Origin: DRPG01 sp964655065 | GTDB lineage: Bacteria > Myxococcota_A > UBA796 > GCA-2862545 | Length of the DNA stretch: 64,000 nt | Direction of reading: 5' to 3' | Assembly (NCBI GenBank): GCA_964655065.1 | Contig: CAZZLC010000029.1 | Location: 21,290 to 85,289, forward strand | Shown here: positions 26,357 to 37,744 of the stretch, in pieces | Layout of the letters: the number at the start of each line of letters is the position of its first letter | Numbering within the stretch: position 1 is the first letter of the stretch | The notes under the pieces: model-generated | What the model was told of the DNA's origin: nothing | Databases searched by the model: none | What the model saw: only the letters and a program-made list of their open reading frames with translations | Made by a program: the position numbers and the translations under genes

Positions 26357-27436
26357 ATGCCCACCACCGCCACCGGCTTCGACGCCCACGCGTTCGCCGC
26401 CGATCTCGACGCGCTCCGCAAGCGGGCCCGAGCCTCCCTGTCTCGCGAGGACCTCGACCACCGCGGTCGCATGGCCGCCTGGGGGCGCTTGTCCACCCTG
26501 GCGGGCCTCGCTACGGCGTGGCTCGCCCCGAACCCCGTTTCGATCGTCCTCCTGTCGACGGGCGTGTTCGCCCGCTGGGCGATGATCGCCCACCATACGC
26601 TGCATCGTGGCTACGACCACGTCCCGGGCGCCGCTCCCCGCCAGACCAGCCGTGGCTTCGCCGCGGGATGGCGGCGATGGGTCGACTGGCTCGACTGGAT
26701 CGATCCGAGAGCGTGGGCCCACGAGCACAACCACCTGCACCACTACCGGCTCGGAGAGGAGGAGGACCCCGATCTCCTCGAGCGGAACGTGGCCTGGATG
26801 GAAGAACAGGGGTGGTCACCGCTCGCCCGCCACGCCATGGTCCTGTTCTTCATGTTCACCTGGAAGTGGAGCTACTACGCACCGAACACGCTGCGGGCCC
26901 TGCTGGGGAGCGACCGCTCGCTGGCCCAGATGTGGACGTTGCCCGCCTTCTGGACACGCTGCGTCCTGCCCTACGGGTTGTGGCGATTCGTGGTGCTGCC
27001 CCTGTTGTTCCTTCCCCTCGGTCCGTGGGCGGTCGGGAGCGTGCTCGTGAACGTCGTGCTCGCCGAGTTGCTCTCCAACCTGCACAGCTTCGTCGTGATC
27101 GTCACCAACCACGCGGGCAGCGATCTCCACCGCTTCGCCGGCCCCATGGGGGACAAGGCCGAGTTCTACCGGCGGCAGGTGGTGGGTTCGACCAACTTCC
27201 AGACGGGAGGCGAGCTCAACGATTTCCTGCACGGCTGGCTCAACTACCAGATCGAGCACCACCTGTTTCCCGATCTGCCCATGTCGACACTGGCTCGGAT
27301 TCAGCCCGAGGTGAAGGCGCTCTGCGAGAAGCACGGGCTTCCCTACGTGCAGGAGTCGGTGTGGACCCGGCTCCGCAAGACGGTCGACATCGCGGTGGGC
27401 CGGGCACACATGATCGCGGAGCCCGGCCCGGCGTAG
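26357..27436 (+). CDS. Membrane fatty-acid desaturase
   Basis: A 359-residue integral membrane protein with all three histidine boxes of acyl-lipid/acyl-CoA desaturases: HHTLH at 79-83, HEHNHLHH at 122-129, and QIEHH at 298-302. Hydrophobic blocks lie near 45-75, 158-180 and 205-250. The third box with a Q before the IEHH is the form seen in front-end and related desaturases, so an acyl chain is the likely substrate. No cytochrome b5 domain, so it needs an external electron donor. It may supply unsaturated substrate for the lipoxygenase-like enzyme 9 kb away; that link is speculative. Confidence 0.88.
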   Translation: MPTTATGFDAHAFAADLDALRKRARASLSREDLDHRGRMAAWGRLSTLAGLATAWLAPNPVSIVLLSTGVFARWAMIAHHTLHRGYDHVPGAAPRQTSRGFAAGWRRWVDWLDWIDPRAWAHEHNHLHHYRLGEEEDPDLLERNVAWMEEQGWSPLARHAMVLFFMFTWKWSYYAPNTLRALLGSDRSLAQMWTLPAFWTRCVLPYGLWRFVVLPLLFLPLGPWAVGSVLVNVVLAELLSNLHSFVVIVTNHAGSDLHRFAGPMGDKAEFYRRQVVGSTNFQTGGELNDFLHGWLNYQIEHHLFPDLPMSTLARIQPEVKALCEKHGLPYVQESVWTRLRKTVDIAVGRAHMIAEPGPA

Positions 27437-27472
27437 TCGAGGATCCGCTCGGAGGAGCCGACCCCGGCGAGA

Positions 27473-28498
27473 TCAGGCCGCGACCGCCGACGCCGCCGGA
27501 GCCCACGTTCCCACGCGACGCGCCGCCCGCTGCGCCGCCCAGGCCACGAGCGCGAGCGTCTGGGACTCGTCCAGCCGCTGCCCGAGCACCGACCGGATGC
27601 GGTCGTCGTCGAGCCGATAAGGGGCCATCGCCGTGATCAGCGCCAGATCCGCGACCTCGCGGTCGTCCGCGGACACCGCCGGCCGGACGCCGTCCAGCCA
27701 CTCGAGGCCCAGGGTGGGTGCTCCGCCCTGCCAGCCGTCGATCGACCCCGCGAGCCCCTCGAGGAGCGAGGCGTCGAGGCGCTCGCGCGCCACGGTCTCG
27801 ATCGTGCCCGACCAGCCCGCGAGCGCATCGGCAATCGTCGGCACGGGCTCGGCCCACGCGGGACGCCAGGCGTGCGCCTCGTCGTACTCGGGCAGGAGCT
27901 CGAGGCCGTCACCTGGCGCGATCTTCCGCTGCTTGCGGACCATGCCGCCCATCATGATCGACGCCATCGCATTGGCGGCGCCGTCCATGAAGTCGGGCGT
28001 GGGCATCATCTTGTCGTCGAGGAACGCCGAGACCATGCGATTCAGGTAGTGGAACGCCACCATCGTCCCGAAGTACTCCACGGCGTGCTCGTCGAACGGG
28101 AGCGTGGCGAGCTCCGGTCGAGTGGCCTGGGCCGACGCCTCGGCCCACACCCGAAGCGACTCGTCCGAGCCGCGGGTGGCCTTCACCGCCGCACCGTGGG
28201 CCCCCACGCAGAACGGGCACTGGTTCGCCTGGGACACCGACCAGGCGACGATCTCCTTGGCGGATCGCGGGGCGGAGCCCGTGAACAGCGTCTCGCGCAC
28301 GACCACGTAGGACGCCGCGAGGAGCTCGGGCACGGGCGAGTGGAGCACGAACGGCGAGGCAACGAAGAACTCCTTGCGCATCCGGCGGTAGACGTCGCGA
28401 GCGAGTCCACGGGCCCGCCAGGGGCGCACCGGCTTCAACACGTGCACCGACGACGGCCCCATCCGCTCCATCATCGCGCTCATCATCGAGATCAACAT
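27473..28498 (-). CDS. AhpD-like / carboxymuconolactone decarboxylase family protein
   Basis: The start at ATG 28498 is preceded by AGGGGG (minus strand); an upstream in-frame Met gives a poorer leader. The 341-residue protein has the AhpD redox motif CPFCVGAHG at residues 94-102 (Cys94, Cys97 and His101), preceded by KEIVAWSVSQANQ. The C-terminal 150 residues repeat the helical fold without the cysteines. AhpD-type proteins reduce peroxides through the CxxC pair. Isolated gene, convergent with the desaturase. Confidence 0.82.
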   Translation of the reverse strand: MLISMMSAMMERMGPSSVHVLKPVRPWRARGLARDVYRRMRKEFFVASPFVLHSPVPELLAASYVVVRETLFTGSAPRSAKEIVAWSVSQANQCPFCVGAHGAAVKATRGSDESLRVWAEASAQATRPELATLPFDEHAVEYFGTMVAFHYLNRMVSAFLDDKMMPTPDFMDGAANAMASIMMGGMVRKQRKIAPGDGLELLPEYDEAHAWRPAWAEPVPTIADALAGWSGTIETVARERLDASLLEGLAGSIDGWQGGAPTLGLEWLDGVRPAVSADDREVADLALITAMAPYRLDDDRIRSVLGQRLDESQTLALVAWAAQRAARRVGTWAPAASAVAA

Positions 28499-28642
28499 GA
28501 ATCCCCCTAGGTGACGGCCAATGGTGTCAAACCGCAGGGCCAGGGCCAAACCATTCGTTCAGAACCAGCGGATCAGCTCGGTGAAGCCTCGTCGGGTGAC
28601 GGGCTCGAAGCGATCACGGGCTCGCGCCGCGAGAGACGACGC

Positions 28643-29140
28643 CTACCGAGCGAGGTCGGCGAGCGTGGCCACGATGCGAGGCAGCGTCGCCCCCAGGGAG
28701 TGGTCGTCGTCGGTCGCGATCAGATCGACGTGGGGACACCGAGCCGCGAGTCGGCGGCTGACGTCGATGGACACGACGGTGTCACCCTCGCCGTGGAACA
28801 CCGTGCAGGGAAGGCTCGTCGGCACCACCAGCGCATCCGGATCGTCGACGGGGGGCTCTCGCCAGTGCAGCGCGGGCGCCAGGAGCACGAGCGCCGACAG
28901 CCCGTGCCCTTCCCCGAGCTCGTCGACGAGTGCCGCCGCCGCGAGCCCGCCATAGCTGGACCCCACGAGGATCGCACCGGGATGCTCGGGAACGAGCAGC
29001 CGAAGTTGCGCCACTCGCTCGGCGAGCGACAAGCTCCGACCGTCGGGCGCGACCACGACGAGTCCCGCAGCCCGGTAGGCCTGGACCTTGGCCCCCTCGG
29101 GGGACCCCTCGAGCCCGTGGGCCACGACGAGCGTTCTCAC
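28643..29140 (-). CDS. Small alpha/beta-hydrolase
   Basis: GTG 29140 overlaps the methyltransferase stop by four bases (GTGA). The 165-residue protein is short for the family: oxyanion strand RTLVVAHGLEGSPEG, nucleophile GSSYGG near 60-65, acid in HGEGDTVV and His in DDDHSLG. This is the compact YqiA/YcfP-like esterase form. Probably cytosolic and coexpressed with the upstream methyltransferase. Substrate unknown. Confidence 0.82.
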   Translation of the reverse strand: MRTLVVAHGLEGSPEGAKVQAYRAAGLVVVAPDGRSLSLAERVAQLRLLVPEHPGAILVGSSYGGLAAAALVDELGEGHGLSALVLLAPALHWREPPVDDPDALVVPTSLPCTVFHGEGDTVVSIDVSRRLAARCPHVDLIATDDDHSLGATLPRIVATLADLAR

Positions 29141-29796
29141 GGCGTGCCGACCGACTTGGTCCAAGTGTAGACGAACACCTGATGGTCGACCTCGGTGCCT
29201 TCGAAGCTCCCCGCGACCTCGGGTCCGAAGTACCGTCCCAGGAGCGCTCGGGCCTGCTCCGGGTCGTCGAACTTGTAGGCCGTGCGCAGGCGGGTGACCG
29301 CAAACCCCCGGGCCCTGAAGACCTCGGGGTCGCTGGCCAGCGGTCGCGGCGAGAGGGCGGCCAGACCGTCGTCGCCAGCGTTGTCGACGAGCACGAGCGT
29401 GCCGCCCGGTCGCAGCACGCGGCGGGCCTCGGCGAGCCCGTCGTCGAGGTCCGAGCGGTTCGCGAAGAAGTAGGCCCAGGTCGCGTAGACGCCGTCGAAC
29501 GTCCCGTCGTGGAAGGGAAGGTCCTGAGCGACTCCGCGCACCCACACCAGCCGCGATCGGCCCTCCACCGGGCCCACCATGCCGGGCGCTGGCTCCAGGG
29601 CGACCACCGTGCGTTCGTCGGTCGACAGGCGGGTCGCGGTGAACCCGTCGCCGGCGCCCACGTCGAGCACGAGCCCGCGAGGCAGATGCTCGTGGAGCCA
29701 GCCGATGACCACGCCGTCGCGGTCCATCGCCCGTCGCTCGATCTCGAACAGCGCCGGCTCCTCGGCGCCATAAAAGGGAATGACCCGCGGATCCAT
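29137..29796 (-). CDS. Class I SAM-dependent methyltransferase
   Basis: Start at ATG 29796, five to seven bases after GGAGG (minus strand), preferred to the GTG immediately upstream. The 219-residue protein has motif I VLDVGAGDGFTA near 44-55, an acidic strand-2 end TVVALEPA, and DLPFHDGTFDGVYA before RRVLRPGGTLVLVDN, the order of UbiE/Methyltransf_11 enzymes. Substrate not predictable. First gene of a two-gene operon with the small hydrolase. Confidence 0.88.
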   Translation of the reverse strand: MDPRVIPFYGAEEPALFEIERRAMDRDGVVIGWLHEHLPRGLVLDVGAGDGFTATRLSTDERTVVALEPAPGMVGPVEGRSRLVWVRGVAQDLPFHDGTFDGVYATWAYFFANRSDLDDGLAEARRVLRPGGTLVLVDNAGDDGLAALSPRPLASDPEVFRARGFAVTRLRTAYKFDDPEQARALLGRYFGPEVAGSFEGTEVDHQVFVYTWTKSVGTP

Positions 29797-30099
29797 CACG
29801 CCTCCGGGCTCGAGGAGCGTGCGCTGCCCCAGCCCCTCACCTTAGCTCCGACCCTCGGTGCAGGCACGGAGGATCAGCGAGGTTCCAGCAGGTAGAGCAC
29901 CCGGCTACCCGTGCCTCCGCACGTCTCGGCGCTCACCGAGCCGACCTCGGCATCTCGCACCCGGGGAGTGCAGTGGTGGACTGACGCCAACCCGGCCGGC
30001 GAGCGCGAGAAGCCGGATCATCGTGAACCCCGTAGGCGAAATGCGCTTCGCGACGGCGAGCGGGACCGGCAACCCACGACACCGGGCTACCCTCCCGCC
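29797..30099. other. 303-bp intergenic region between divergent genes
   Basis: It probably holds promoters for the methyltransferase (minus) and the PLP enzyme (plus), but I see no convincing -10/-35 pair. On the minus strand a short open frame (29874-29990) ends with CGGTGSRVLYLLEP after a Cys-rich stretch, and a separate frame starts MIRLLALAG; together they could be a small exported peptide split by a frameshift, but each alone is too short to call. Confidence 0.4.
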
Positions 30100-30987
30100 A
30101 TGACCCTGCTTCCCGAGCTGATCACCCCCACGCCGGTCCACGAAGTCTTGCCAGGGCTCTGGACGAAGGACGAGTCGGGCGTCGCCGAGCCCTACGGAGG
30201 CAACAAGGTCCGCAAGCTCCGCTCCATCTTCGCGGAGGTGCTGGCCCGCGGTCGGCAGGCGGTGGTCACCAGCGGGGGAGTCGGCTCCCACCACGTCTAC
30301 GCCACGGCGATCTACGCCCGAGCCAACGGCCTCGTCCCCCATGCGGTGCTCTTCGCGGAGCCGCGGACCCCCGAGGCCGAGCGTCACGGCGCGGGCATCC
30401 TCACCGTCTGCGAGACGGTCACCGTTCGACGCGACCCCCGCCGGGTCGCGCTGGCCGTACGCGAGGTAGCCGCGATCCACGACGCGGCGGTGATTGCCGT
30501 GGGCGGATCGTCGGTCCAGGGCACCCTCGGGTGGGTGGACGGTGGCCGAGAGCTCGCCGAGCAGATCGTGAACAAGGAGCTCCCCTGTCCCCGCAGCGTC
30601 TGGGTGCCCTCGGCGAGCGGCGGCACCGCGGTGGGCCTCGGGCTGGGTTTGGCCGCGAGCGGCGTCGATACCCGGGTCGTCGCCGTACGCATCGGTACGT
30701 TCCTCACGGCGCGGCGCCTCCGCGACCTCGTCGCGCGCACCCGTCAGCGGCTCTCCCTCGCCGTGGAGCCAGGTCCGATCGATCTGGTCGAAGCCTGCGC
30801 CCCGCTCGGGGAGGGCCCGGAGGAGCTCGAGCCTCGCTACACCCGCCCCGCGTGGCAGACCTGCGTCGCCCTCCGAGATCCAGGAGGACCCGATGTCTTC
30901 GTGAACACGGCGTCCCGAGGGGCGCCCGCGTGGTCGGCTCGATCGCCACCACCGGGGGTGGACGCCCTCTTTGATGGTCTGGTGTAG
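30100..30987 (+). CDS. PLP-dependent enzyme of the ACC deaminase / D-cysteine desulfhydrase family
   Basis: A 295-residue fold-type II PLP enzyme. The lysine is in YGGNKVRKL near 24-32 and the phosphate-binding SGGVGSHH near 50-57; a second Gly-rich loop SASGGTAVGLGLGL is near 166-179. The order and length (about 300) match ACC deaminase and D-cysteine desulfhydrase. The substrate within this family cannot be fixed by eye. ATG 30100 is the only start before GGNK with the full N-terminal strand. Confidence 0.85.
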   Translation: MTLLPELITPTPVHEVLPGLWTKDESGVAEPYGGNKVRKLRSIFAEVLARGRQAVVTSGGVGSHHVYATAIYARANGLVPHAVLFAEPRTPEAERHGAGILTVCETVTVRRDPRRVALAVREVAAIHDAAVIAVGGSSVQGTLGWVDGGRELAEQIVNKELPCPRSVWVPSASGGTAVGLGLGLAASGVDTRVVAVRIGTFLTARRLRDLVARTRQRLSLAVEPGPIDLVEACAPLGEGPEELEPRYTRPAWQTCVALRDPGGPDVFVNTASRGAPAWSARSPPPGVDALFDGLV

Positions 30988-30995
30988 AGTCGGGC

Positions 30996-32560
<1,565 letters not shown>

Positions 32561-32564
<4 letters not shown>

Positions 32565-34972
32565 TCGACCCCGACGAGCCCGATGACCTGGACGAGCTGC
32601 TCGAACAGATGGTGCCCGGGTCGGGCCACCGCGCGACCGCTGCCGACTCTCCGCCCTTTCCCACGGGCCTCGACCTCGAGCCCCGCGGGGTGATCGCGCG
32701 GGGCTCGGTGGGCTGGGTCTACGAGGCGTGGGACCCGTTCCTCGAGCGGGCCGTCGCGGTGAAGGTGAGCCGGCCCGACGGCGGGGCCAATGCCCGCCGG
32801 GCGCTCCACGACGAGGCGAGGACGACCAGCCGTCTCGCCCATCCGGCCGTCCTCCCCGTCCACCGCCTGCTCGTCGCCGACGGACTGCTGTGCGTGGTGT
32901 TCGCGCTCGGGCCGAGGCGCACTCTCGAGCACGTGATCCGCTCTTGGCGTCGGGATCGGGAGCTCACCTGGCCGTCGGAGCGCAGCCTCGGCATCCTGAT
33001 GCGGGTCGCGGAGGTCGTGGCGCACGCCCACGAGCTCGGCATCGTGCACGGCGACCTCTCGCCGTCGAACGTCGCCGTCGATGACGCCTTCCACCCCTAC
33101 GTGCTCGACTGGGCTGGCCTAGTCGCCCACGAGGGCTCGTTCTCGGGCACGCCCGAGTTCGCGGCCCCCGAGTGCCTGGCGGGCCGCGGGCCGAGCGCCC
33201 CGTCCGACGTGTTCGCCCTCACGGCGATCGCCTGGGAGCTCCTCGCCGGACGCCCTCTGCGCCCGTTCCCCGAGGGCCTCTCCGCGGGGGAGACCGTCGC
33301 TCGACTGCGCGAGGCCATCCTCCCCGAGCGACCCCCGAGCGGCGTGGACCCCGAGATCGGCGAGCTCCTCGTGAGAGGCGCGTCACCCGAGCCCGATCTC
33401 CGACCGTCCGCACGCGAGCTCGCGGACGCCTTCGAAGCCGTCCTCACCGGGCGGGTGAGCCGAGCGAGGCGCCACGCCGAGGCCGCCGAGAGCCTCAACC
33501 AGGCGCGCCGGGAGTGGCTCGCGTTCGGGGAGCGGGAGCGTCGTCTCGAAGAGGAGCGGCGAGTCGCAGCGGTCCAGCGGGCCCGCATCCCCCCGCACGC
33601 CCCGCCCGAGGCCAAGGTGGGACTGTGGGCGAGCGAGGCTCGAGCACAGCGTCTGCTGGAGGAACAGTCCCACGCGTGGACCCGCGCCACCGAGCTCGCG
33701 ATGGCGGCGGTCCTCCTCGAGCCCCGACTCGAAGACGCGCACGCTCTGCTCGCCGAGCTGTGGTACGAGCGACTGCGGCTGTCGGAGGCCCACGACACCC
33801 CCGGTGAACGCACGCTCATCCTCGAGCGCATCCGCGCTCACGACCGGGGCCGGTTCGGCGAGCTGTTCGAGGGACGAGCCGAGCTCACCGTCGAGGGAAC
33901 GGGCTCGGCTCGAATCTACGAGGTCGTCTCCGACGGGAGACACCGCACGGAGATGCTGCGTCACGAAGTCGAGTTGCCCGTGGAGCGGCTCGAGCTGTCC
34001 GCTGGCTCCTGGGTGGTCGAGGTCCCGCGCAGGCTCCGCCCCCTGCGCCTCCCGGTGGCGCTGCGTCGCGTCCAGCACGCCGAGATCGTCGCGACGGGAC
34101 CCGAGGACGACCCCGACGGCTTCGTGTTCGTGCCGGCGGGACAGTTCCGCATGGGCGGCGACCGCCACGCACGGGGTCCCGTCGACCCCTGTGCACCCTG
34201 GCTCCCCGCGTTCTGGGTTGCCCGAACCTGCGTGACGAGCGCGGCCTACCTCGACTTCCTCGGTGCACTCGACCCGGAGGAGGCCACCCGCCGGGTGCCG
34301 GGGCAGCGACTCGTGACGGGGGTGTCCATCCCGCTGTGGGAGCGTGCCGAGCACGGCTGGCGACTCCCCCACGGATGGACGCCGGACTGGCCGGTGGTCG
34401 GCATCTCCCTCGACGACGCCCTGGCCTACGCGAGCTGGTACGGCGAGCAGAGGGGACTCCCGCTTCGCCTGCCCACCGAGGACGAGTGGGAGAAGTTCGC
34501 CCGGGGGGCGGACGGCCGCGCCTACCCGTGGGGCGAGGCCTTCGACGCTTGCTTCTGCCACATGCGCGACAGCCTCCCCGCGGGACCACGCCTCGGACCG
34601 GTCGAGCAGTTCGCCGAGGACCGCTCGCCGTACGGCGTCGCCGACGTCGCCGGTGGCGTCCACGAGTGGACGACGAGCGTCCTCACCGAGAATCGGCACG
34701 TGATTCGAGGGGGAAGCTGGGAATCCGACGCACAGGCCTGCCGGCTCGCGAGCCGCGCGGGGGTTCCACCCGAGAGCCGGCTCCCGACGATTGGCTTTCG
34801 GCTGGTCGCCGAGGCCCCGAGCGGATCCGGTTCACCCCAGTGGCAACCTGGCGAGCGGGGAGGGGTTGCCCCGTCAGACCAGAAGAGTGCGATCGATCGA
34901 GAGGGAAAACACTTCGGTCGGACCGCCCGCCCAATCGACGGGGCAACGCACCCCACCCATGACCGTCGATAG
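32561..34972 (+). CDS. Ser/Thr kinase fused to an FGE-sulfatase-like domain
   Basis: GTG 32561 overlaps the preceding stop by four bases. The 803-residue protein has a kinase at about 35-290: Lys68 in VAVKVS, HGDLSPSN with catalytic D165 and N170, and the DFG aspartate D183 in VLDWAG. A charged coiled-coil/helical region with repeated Arg/Glu spans about 295-460. The C-terminus is a formylglycine-generating-enzyme-like fold (FVFVPAGQFRMGG at about 523, LPTEDEWEKFARG, VIRGGSWES). In true FGEs two Cys bind copper in GGSxxCxxxxC; here the first is Ser722 and the second is Cys727, so the enzyme is probably not catalytic. Kinase-FGE fusions such as chlamydial Pkn1 are known. Confidence 0.85.
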
Positions 34973-35073
34973 ACCCGACCGTCAACCCTCGCTTCCGTCA
35001 AATCCCGCAAACTGCCGGCGGACAACGGGGCGACTGTGCGACGGTGGCGTTACGTCGCGGCTCGGAGGCGCCC

Positions 35074-35865
35074 GTGCTCTGGACGACCGTGCTCGTCCCC
35101 GCCCTCGCCTTCGGCGAGACCGCTCTCGACCGCGCGATGACGCTGGCCTTCACGACCTGTGCGCCCCACGCCACCCATCGGCCACCGACGCTGGACGCTC
35201 GCGGCCTCGAGCGGCTGCGCGAGGGTGAGGTGGTGCAGATGCTCGAGCGCGGCGCGGGCACCGACCCCACCGCGGCGGTCGGGGTGGTGATGGCCGAGGC
35301 CTCGGTCAGCGAGGCGTGGCTCGCCTGTCAGGGTCCCCACGCCGAGCCTGGCGAGAACCCGGAGTTCCTGATCGAGTCGCTGCCGGACCACCAGGCGGTC
35401 TGGTACGGCTACGTGCCCCTGCCGTGGCCCCTGCGCGACCGACAGTACATCGTGAAGTCCCGCGCGAACGTCGCGATGGCCAACGCGACCGAGAATCGGT
35501 GCTGGGAGCACACCTGGCGGGAGTACCCCGAGGGCCTGGCCGACGTCCGTCCCATGGTCAGCGAAGCCCCCGTCGAGGGCATCACCCCCGAGCACCTCGA
35601 CCGGGCCGTGGTCACCTCGTGGAACCGAGGCTCCTGGCTGCTCGCCGCCGTCGACGACGACCACGTGCTGATCATGTTCCAGGCCAGCCTCGTGGTGGAC
35701 GGGAACATCCCCGACTGGATCGTGCCCCGCATCACGGCATCGAAGCTCGATGGCATGCTGAAGCGGGTGAAGGGTCGAGCCGAGACCTGGGCGGCGCTCC
35801 ACTACGACCGTCGCCACGCTCCGTTCCTGGGTGGCGACGGGCGGGTCATTCCCCCCCTGCGGTAG
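35074..35865 (+). CDS. Exported START/SRPBCC-like lipid-binding protein
   Basis: GTG 35074 (GGAGG at 35063-35067) gives MLWTTVLVPALAFGET, a short signal; the longer in-frame GTG at 35044 lacks it. The 263-residue protein contains a START-type pattern: DHQAVWYGYVPLPWPLRDRQYIV, the ENRCWEHTW turn and HVLIMFQASLVVDGNIPDWIV near the C-terminal helix. START-like proteins carry lipids or steroids; its presence outside the cytoplasm suggests ligand capture or transfer. Its stop is two bases from the convergent ABC permease stop. Confidence 0.8.
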   Translation: MLWTTVLVPALAFGETALDRAMTLAFTTCAPHATHRPPTLDARGLERLREGEVVQMLERGAGTDPTAAVGVVMAEASVSEAWLACQGPHAEPGENPEFLIESLPDHQAVWYGYVPLPWPLRDRQYIVKSRANVAMANATENRCWEHTWREYPEGLADVRPMVSEAPVEGITPEHLDRAVVTSWNRGSWLLAAVDDDHVLIMFQASLVVDGNIPDWIVPRITASKLDGMLKRVKGRAETWAALHYDRRHAPFLGGDGRVIPPLR

Positions 35866-35867
35866 CC

Positions 35868-36815
35868 CTACGTGCGCAATCTGGGGTCGAGCGCGTCCCT
35901 TAGCGCGTCGGCCACCACGTTCACCGACAGGGTGAGGACGAACAGCGCGAGCCCGCTCGCGAGCAGCGGCCACCAGATCCCCTGCATCAGCTCGCTCTTG
36001 GCGTCCGCGATCATCTGCCCCCAGCTCGGCTCGCGATCCACCCCGACCCCGAGGAACGTCAGGATGACCTCGCTCTTGATGGCCACCACGAAGGTGAGGC
36101 TGAAGTTGATGAGCACGAGGTGAGCCACGTTGGGCAGGATGTGGGAGAAGAGGATGCGCCCGTTGGGCAGCCCGAGTGCCCGCGCGGCCTGCACGTAGTC
36201 GAGCGCCCGCACCTTCTTCACCTCGGCCCGCACGAGCCGACACAGCGTGACCCACGACGTGCTGCCCACGACCACCACGATGTTGAACAGCCCGAGCGAC
36301 AGGTAGTCCGCGAACCACAGCCCGCGGTACCACTCGGCCACGGGCCCCTCGCGCACGATGAAGGCGAGCGCGAGCATGAGCAGCAGGTACGGGATCGAGG
36401 CGACGGTCGAGTAGACGTAGACCACGACCTCGTCGATCCACCGTCCGAAGAACCCGGCCACGAGGCCGAGCGTAGTCCCGATGATCACGGCGAGCCCCGC
36501 GCCGAAGGTGCCCACGACGAACGCGACCTTCGTGCCGTGGAACGCCCGTAGGAGCACCGACTTGCCCGATGACGTCGACCCCATCGCGGTGAGCGGATGC
36601 TCGAGCGAGGGCGGCGTCGCGGACTCGGGGACGTCGAACCCGAGCTCGGCGAGCGTGAGATCGTAGACGAACGGCCGACCGTCGACGAGCTCCACGATCT
36701 GGGCGCCCAGCGCGATCAACGCGAACGCCACGAAGGTCACGAGAGAGGCCATGGCGACGCGGTCGCGAGAGAACCGCTGCCACGCCTGCCGGGCGGGGGT
36801 CGCAGGAGCGTTCAT
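35868..36815 (-). CDS. ABC transporter permease, DppC/OppC type
   Basis: A 315-residue inner-membrane permease. ATG 36815 overlaps the OppB-like stop by four bases. The N-terminal RQAWQRFSRDRVAMASL followed by one helix is typical of OppC, and the EAA loop is intact: YVQAARALGLPNGRILFSHILPN near residues 215-238. Several helices precede a C-terminal VNVVADALRDALDPR that is the classic family ending. It works with the upstream permease and substrate-binding protein on oligopeptides or similar substrates. Confidence 0.9.
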   Translation of the reverse strand: MNAPATPARQAWQRFSRDRVAMASLVTFVAFALIALGAQIVELVDGRPFVYDLTLAELGFDVPESATPPSLEHPLTAMGSTSSGKSVLLRAFHGTKVAFVVGTFGAGLAVIIGTTLGLVAGFFGRWIDEVVVYVYSTVASIPYLLLMLALAFIVREGPVAEWYRGLWFADYLSLGLFNIVVVVGSTSWVTLCRLVRAEVKKVRALDYVQAARALGLPNGRILFSHILPNVAHLVLINFSLTFVVAIKSEVILTFLGVGVDREPSWGQMIADAKSELMQGIWWPLLASGLALFVLTLSVNVVADALRDALDPRLRT

Positions 36816-37744
36816 TCGAGTCGAATCCTCGGGTCGACCCAGGCGTAGAGCACGTCGGCCACGATGTTGAAGACGATGTAGAGCACCGACCCGAGCATGG
36901 TGAACGCCTTGACGACGGGCAGGTCCGAGCTGGTGATGGCGGTGTAGAGAGTGCTCCCGAGCCCGGGGATCCCGAAGAAGATCTCGAGGAGGAAGCTCCC
37001 GGTCACGAGAAACGGAAGGCCGATGGTGAGCCGGGTGATGATGGGAATCAGGCTGTTCGGCAGCACGTGGCCGAGGAGCACCCGCCGGGTGGGCAGTCCC
37101 TTGGCGCGAGCGGTGCGCACGTAGTCGCGCCCGACCTCCTCGAGCACCACGGTGCGGAAGTAGCGGACGTCGGTCCCCACCGACAGGCTCACCCAGATGA
37201 TGACGGGCAAGGCGACGAACACGACGGCCCCTGGGCCGTAGGCGTAGCCCCACACGGGGAACCACTTCCACTGATCGGCGAGCAGCCACTGGCCGAGCAG
37301 GATGTAGACGAGCGAGCTCACCGAGATGCCCGCCACGGCCAGCGCCGTCACGGTGCGGTCGAGGACCGAGCCGCGGTAGAGCGCCACGAGCAGCGAGATG
37401 CCGATGGCGAGCAGCGCGCCGAGCGTGAACGCGGGCACCGACACCGACAGCGTGGGCCCGAGGCCCCGCCAGAACACCTCGCGCACCGGCGTGTCGTCGG
37501 CCCAGGAGCGTCCGAAGTCGAAGGTGACGGTCTGTCGCAGAAAGTCCAAGTATCGGACGACGAAGTTCCCGTTGAGCCCGAGCTCGTCGCGGAGTCGGGC
37601 CACCTCGGTGGGGTCGGGATTCTTGCCGAGCTTGATGGCGACGGGGTCACCGCCCGCCACGTCGAACAGGAACAGCGTGATCAGGGCCACGCCGAGGAGC
37701 ACGGGGATCGCGTAGCCAATGCGTCGCACGAGGAAGCGGATCAT
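36812..37744 (-). CDS. ABC transporter permease, DppB/OppB type
   Basis: A 310-residue permease with the standard opening MIRFLVRRIGYAIPVLLGVALITLF split by one turn, the EAA-loop segment YVRTARAKGLPTRRVLLGHVLPN, and C-terminal VLYIVFNIVADVLYAWVDPRIR. ATG 37744 overlaps the upstream stop by four bases. Partner of the OppC-like gene downstream and the substrate-binding lipoprotein upstream. Confidence 0.9.
   Translation of the reverse strand: MIRFLVRRIGYAIPVLLGVALITLFLFDVAGGDPVAIKLGKNPDPTEVARLRDELGLNGNFVVRYLDFLRQTVTFDFGRSWADDTPVREVFWRGLGPTLSVSVPAFTLGALLAIGISLLVALYRGSVLDRTVTALAVAGISVSSLVYILLGQWLLADQWKWFPVWGYAYGPGAVVFVALPVIIWVSLSVGTDVRYFRTVVLEEVGRDYVRTARAKGLPTRRVLLGHVLPNSLIPIITRLTIGLPFLVTGSFLLEIFFGIPGLGSTLYTAITSSDLPVVKAFTMLGSVLYIVFNIVADVLYAWVDPRIRLE

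Noticed and set aside
28525..28530. TTGACA (minus strand) upstream of the AhpD-like gene
   Set aside because: No suitable -10 at the right spacing; the predicted transcription start would fall at the ATG.
29874..29990. A Cys-containing short frame ending GTGSRVLYLLEP on the minus strand
   Set aside because: Too short and lacking a start with an SD; may be a frameshifted peptide but not callable.
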